Of a stretch of 41,237 bases of DNA, positions 41,186 through 41,237 are shown one piece after another. The stretch covers positions 1 to 41,237 of the forward strand of contig JAFEEA010000009.1 in assembly GCA_018241335.1 (NCBI GenBank), given 5' to 3'. Both the position numbers and the translations under genes were made by a program. Each line of letters starts with the position of its first letter. Position 1 is the first letter of the stretch. The notes below the pieces were generated by a model. That model saw only the letters and a program-made list of their open reading frames with translations, did no database searches and was not told the DNA's origin. The stretch comes from Pseudomonadota bacterium (GTDB taxonomy: Bacteria; Pseudomonadota; Alphaproteobacteria; Caulobacterales; Caulobacteraceae).

Positions 41186-41237
41186 CCCCTCATCCTCCCA
41201 CGCCTGCGGCGCGGGCCCCTCCTTCTCCCTCTGGGAG
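41186..41237. repeat. Left arm of a second long inverted-repeat element (cut by window edge)
   Basis: Bases 41186-41201 are identical to the left end of the 30288-30430 element (CCCCTCATCCTCCCAC). The next bases (GCCTGCGGCGCGGGCCCCTC) match its right arm read in reverse, and CCTTCTCCCTCTGGGAG follows the same core. The right half lies beyond the window. Confidence 0.8.

Overview
This 41 kb window is uniformly GC-rich. Genes are tightly packed on both strands and often overlap by 1-4 bases. Gene content and sequence style (TonB-dependent receptor, PilZ protein, TonB C-terminal-like secreted protein, one CtrA-type TTAA-N7-TTAA box, characteristic alphaproteobacterial palindromic repeats) suggest an alphaproteobacterium, probably Caulobacteraceae (Phenylobacterium or Caulobacter). 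That placement is inference. No rRNA, tRNA, CRISPR array, insertion sequence or phage block was seen. The window looks chromosomal (it carries polA) and mostly housekeeping or metabolic.

Layout. (1) 1-3511: the 3' end of a BtuB-like outer-membrane receptor followed by btuF, btuC and btuD, a vitamin B12-type uptake operon. A perfect 30-bp palindrome sits directly on the btuF start. (2) 3547-9465: a helical unknown protein, an SsuD-like flavin monooxygenase overlapping an aldo/keto reductase, a divergent Gfo/Idh/MocA oxidoreductase, a double-VOC protein, a zinc-ribbon protein and a HAD phosphatase. (3) 9629-12650: a GFA protein, a badly deleted hybrid histidine kinase relic, two glutathione S-transferases and a HIT protein. 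(4) 12737-18376: a five-gene minus-strand cluster of GlpD, an alkyl-DHAP-synthase-like flavoprotein, a divergent GlpK-like kinase, an SDR and a DUF1330 protein. (5) 18480-24870: an AAHS-type MFS transporter, a short antitoxin-like ORF, a GMC oxidoreductase divergent from an ornithine-cyclodeaminase-like protein, a PilZ protein, a GlxA-type AraC regulator and a DUF4242 protein. (6) 25027-30265: a secreted DUF62 (SAM hydroxide adenosyltransferase-like) protein, an SDR, gamma-glutamyltransferase, a phytanoyl-CoA dioxygenase-like protein, a small TonB_C-like secreted protein behind a CtrA-type box, and a DUF2188-like protein. (7) 30446-34574: a serine hydrolase, then the set rubrerythrin / two-cluster Fe-S oxidoreductase / DUF3501 / cytochrome c, probably a peroxide or oxygen-stress electron-transfer unit. 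(8) 34678-41171: an acyltransferase-3 protein, a 26-residue membrane peptide, a HerA-like DUF853 ATPase, DNA polymerase I and a degenerate metallophosphoesterase.

The two least-explained systems are the GlpD / AGPS-like / GlpK-like cluster and the rubrerythrin / Fe-S / DUF3501 / cytochrome set. In the first, the kinase has lost several residues that contact glycerol in E. coli GlpK. Other notable items are a family of long palindromic repeats (30288-30430, 41186 to the window edge, and probably 862-891) and two small genes absent from ordinary ORF calls (19757-19936 and 35782-35862).
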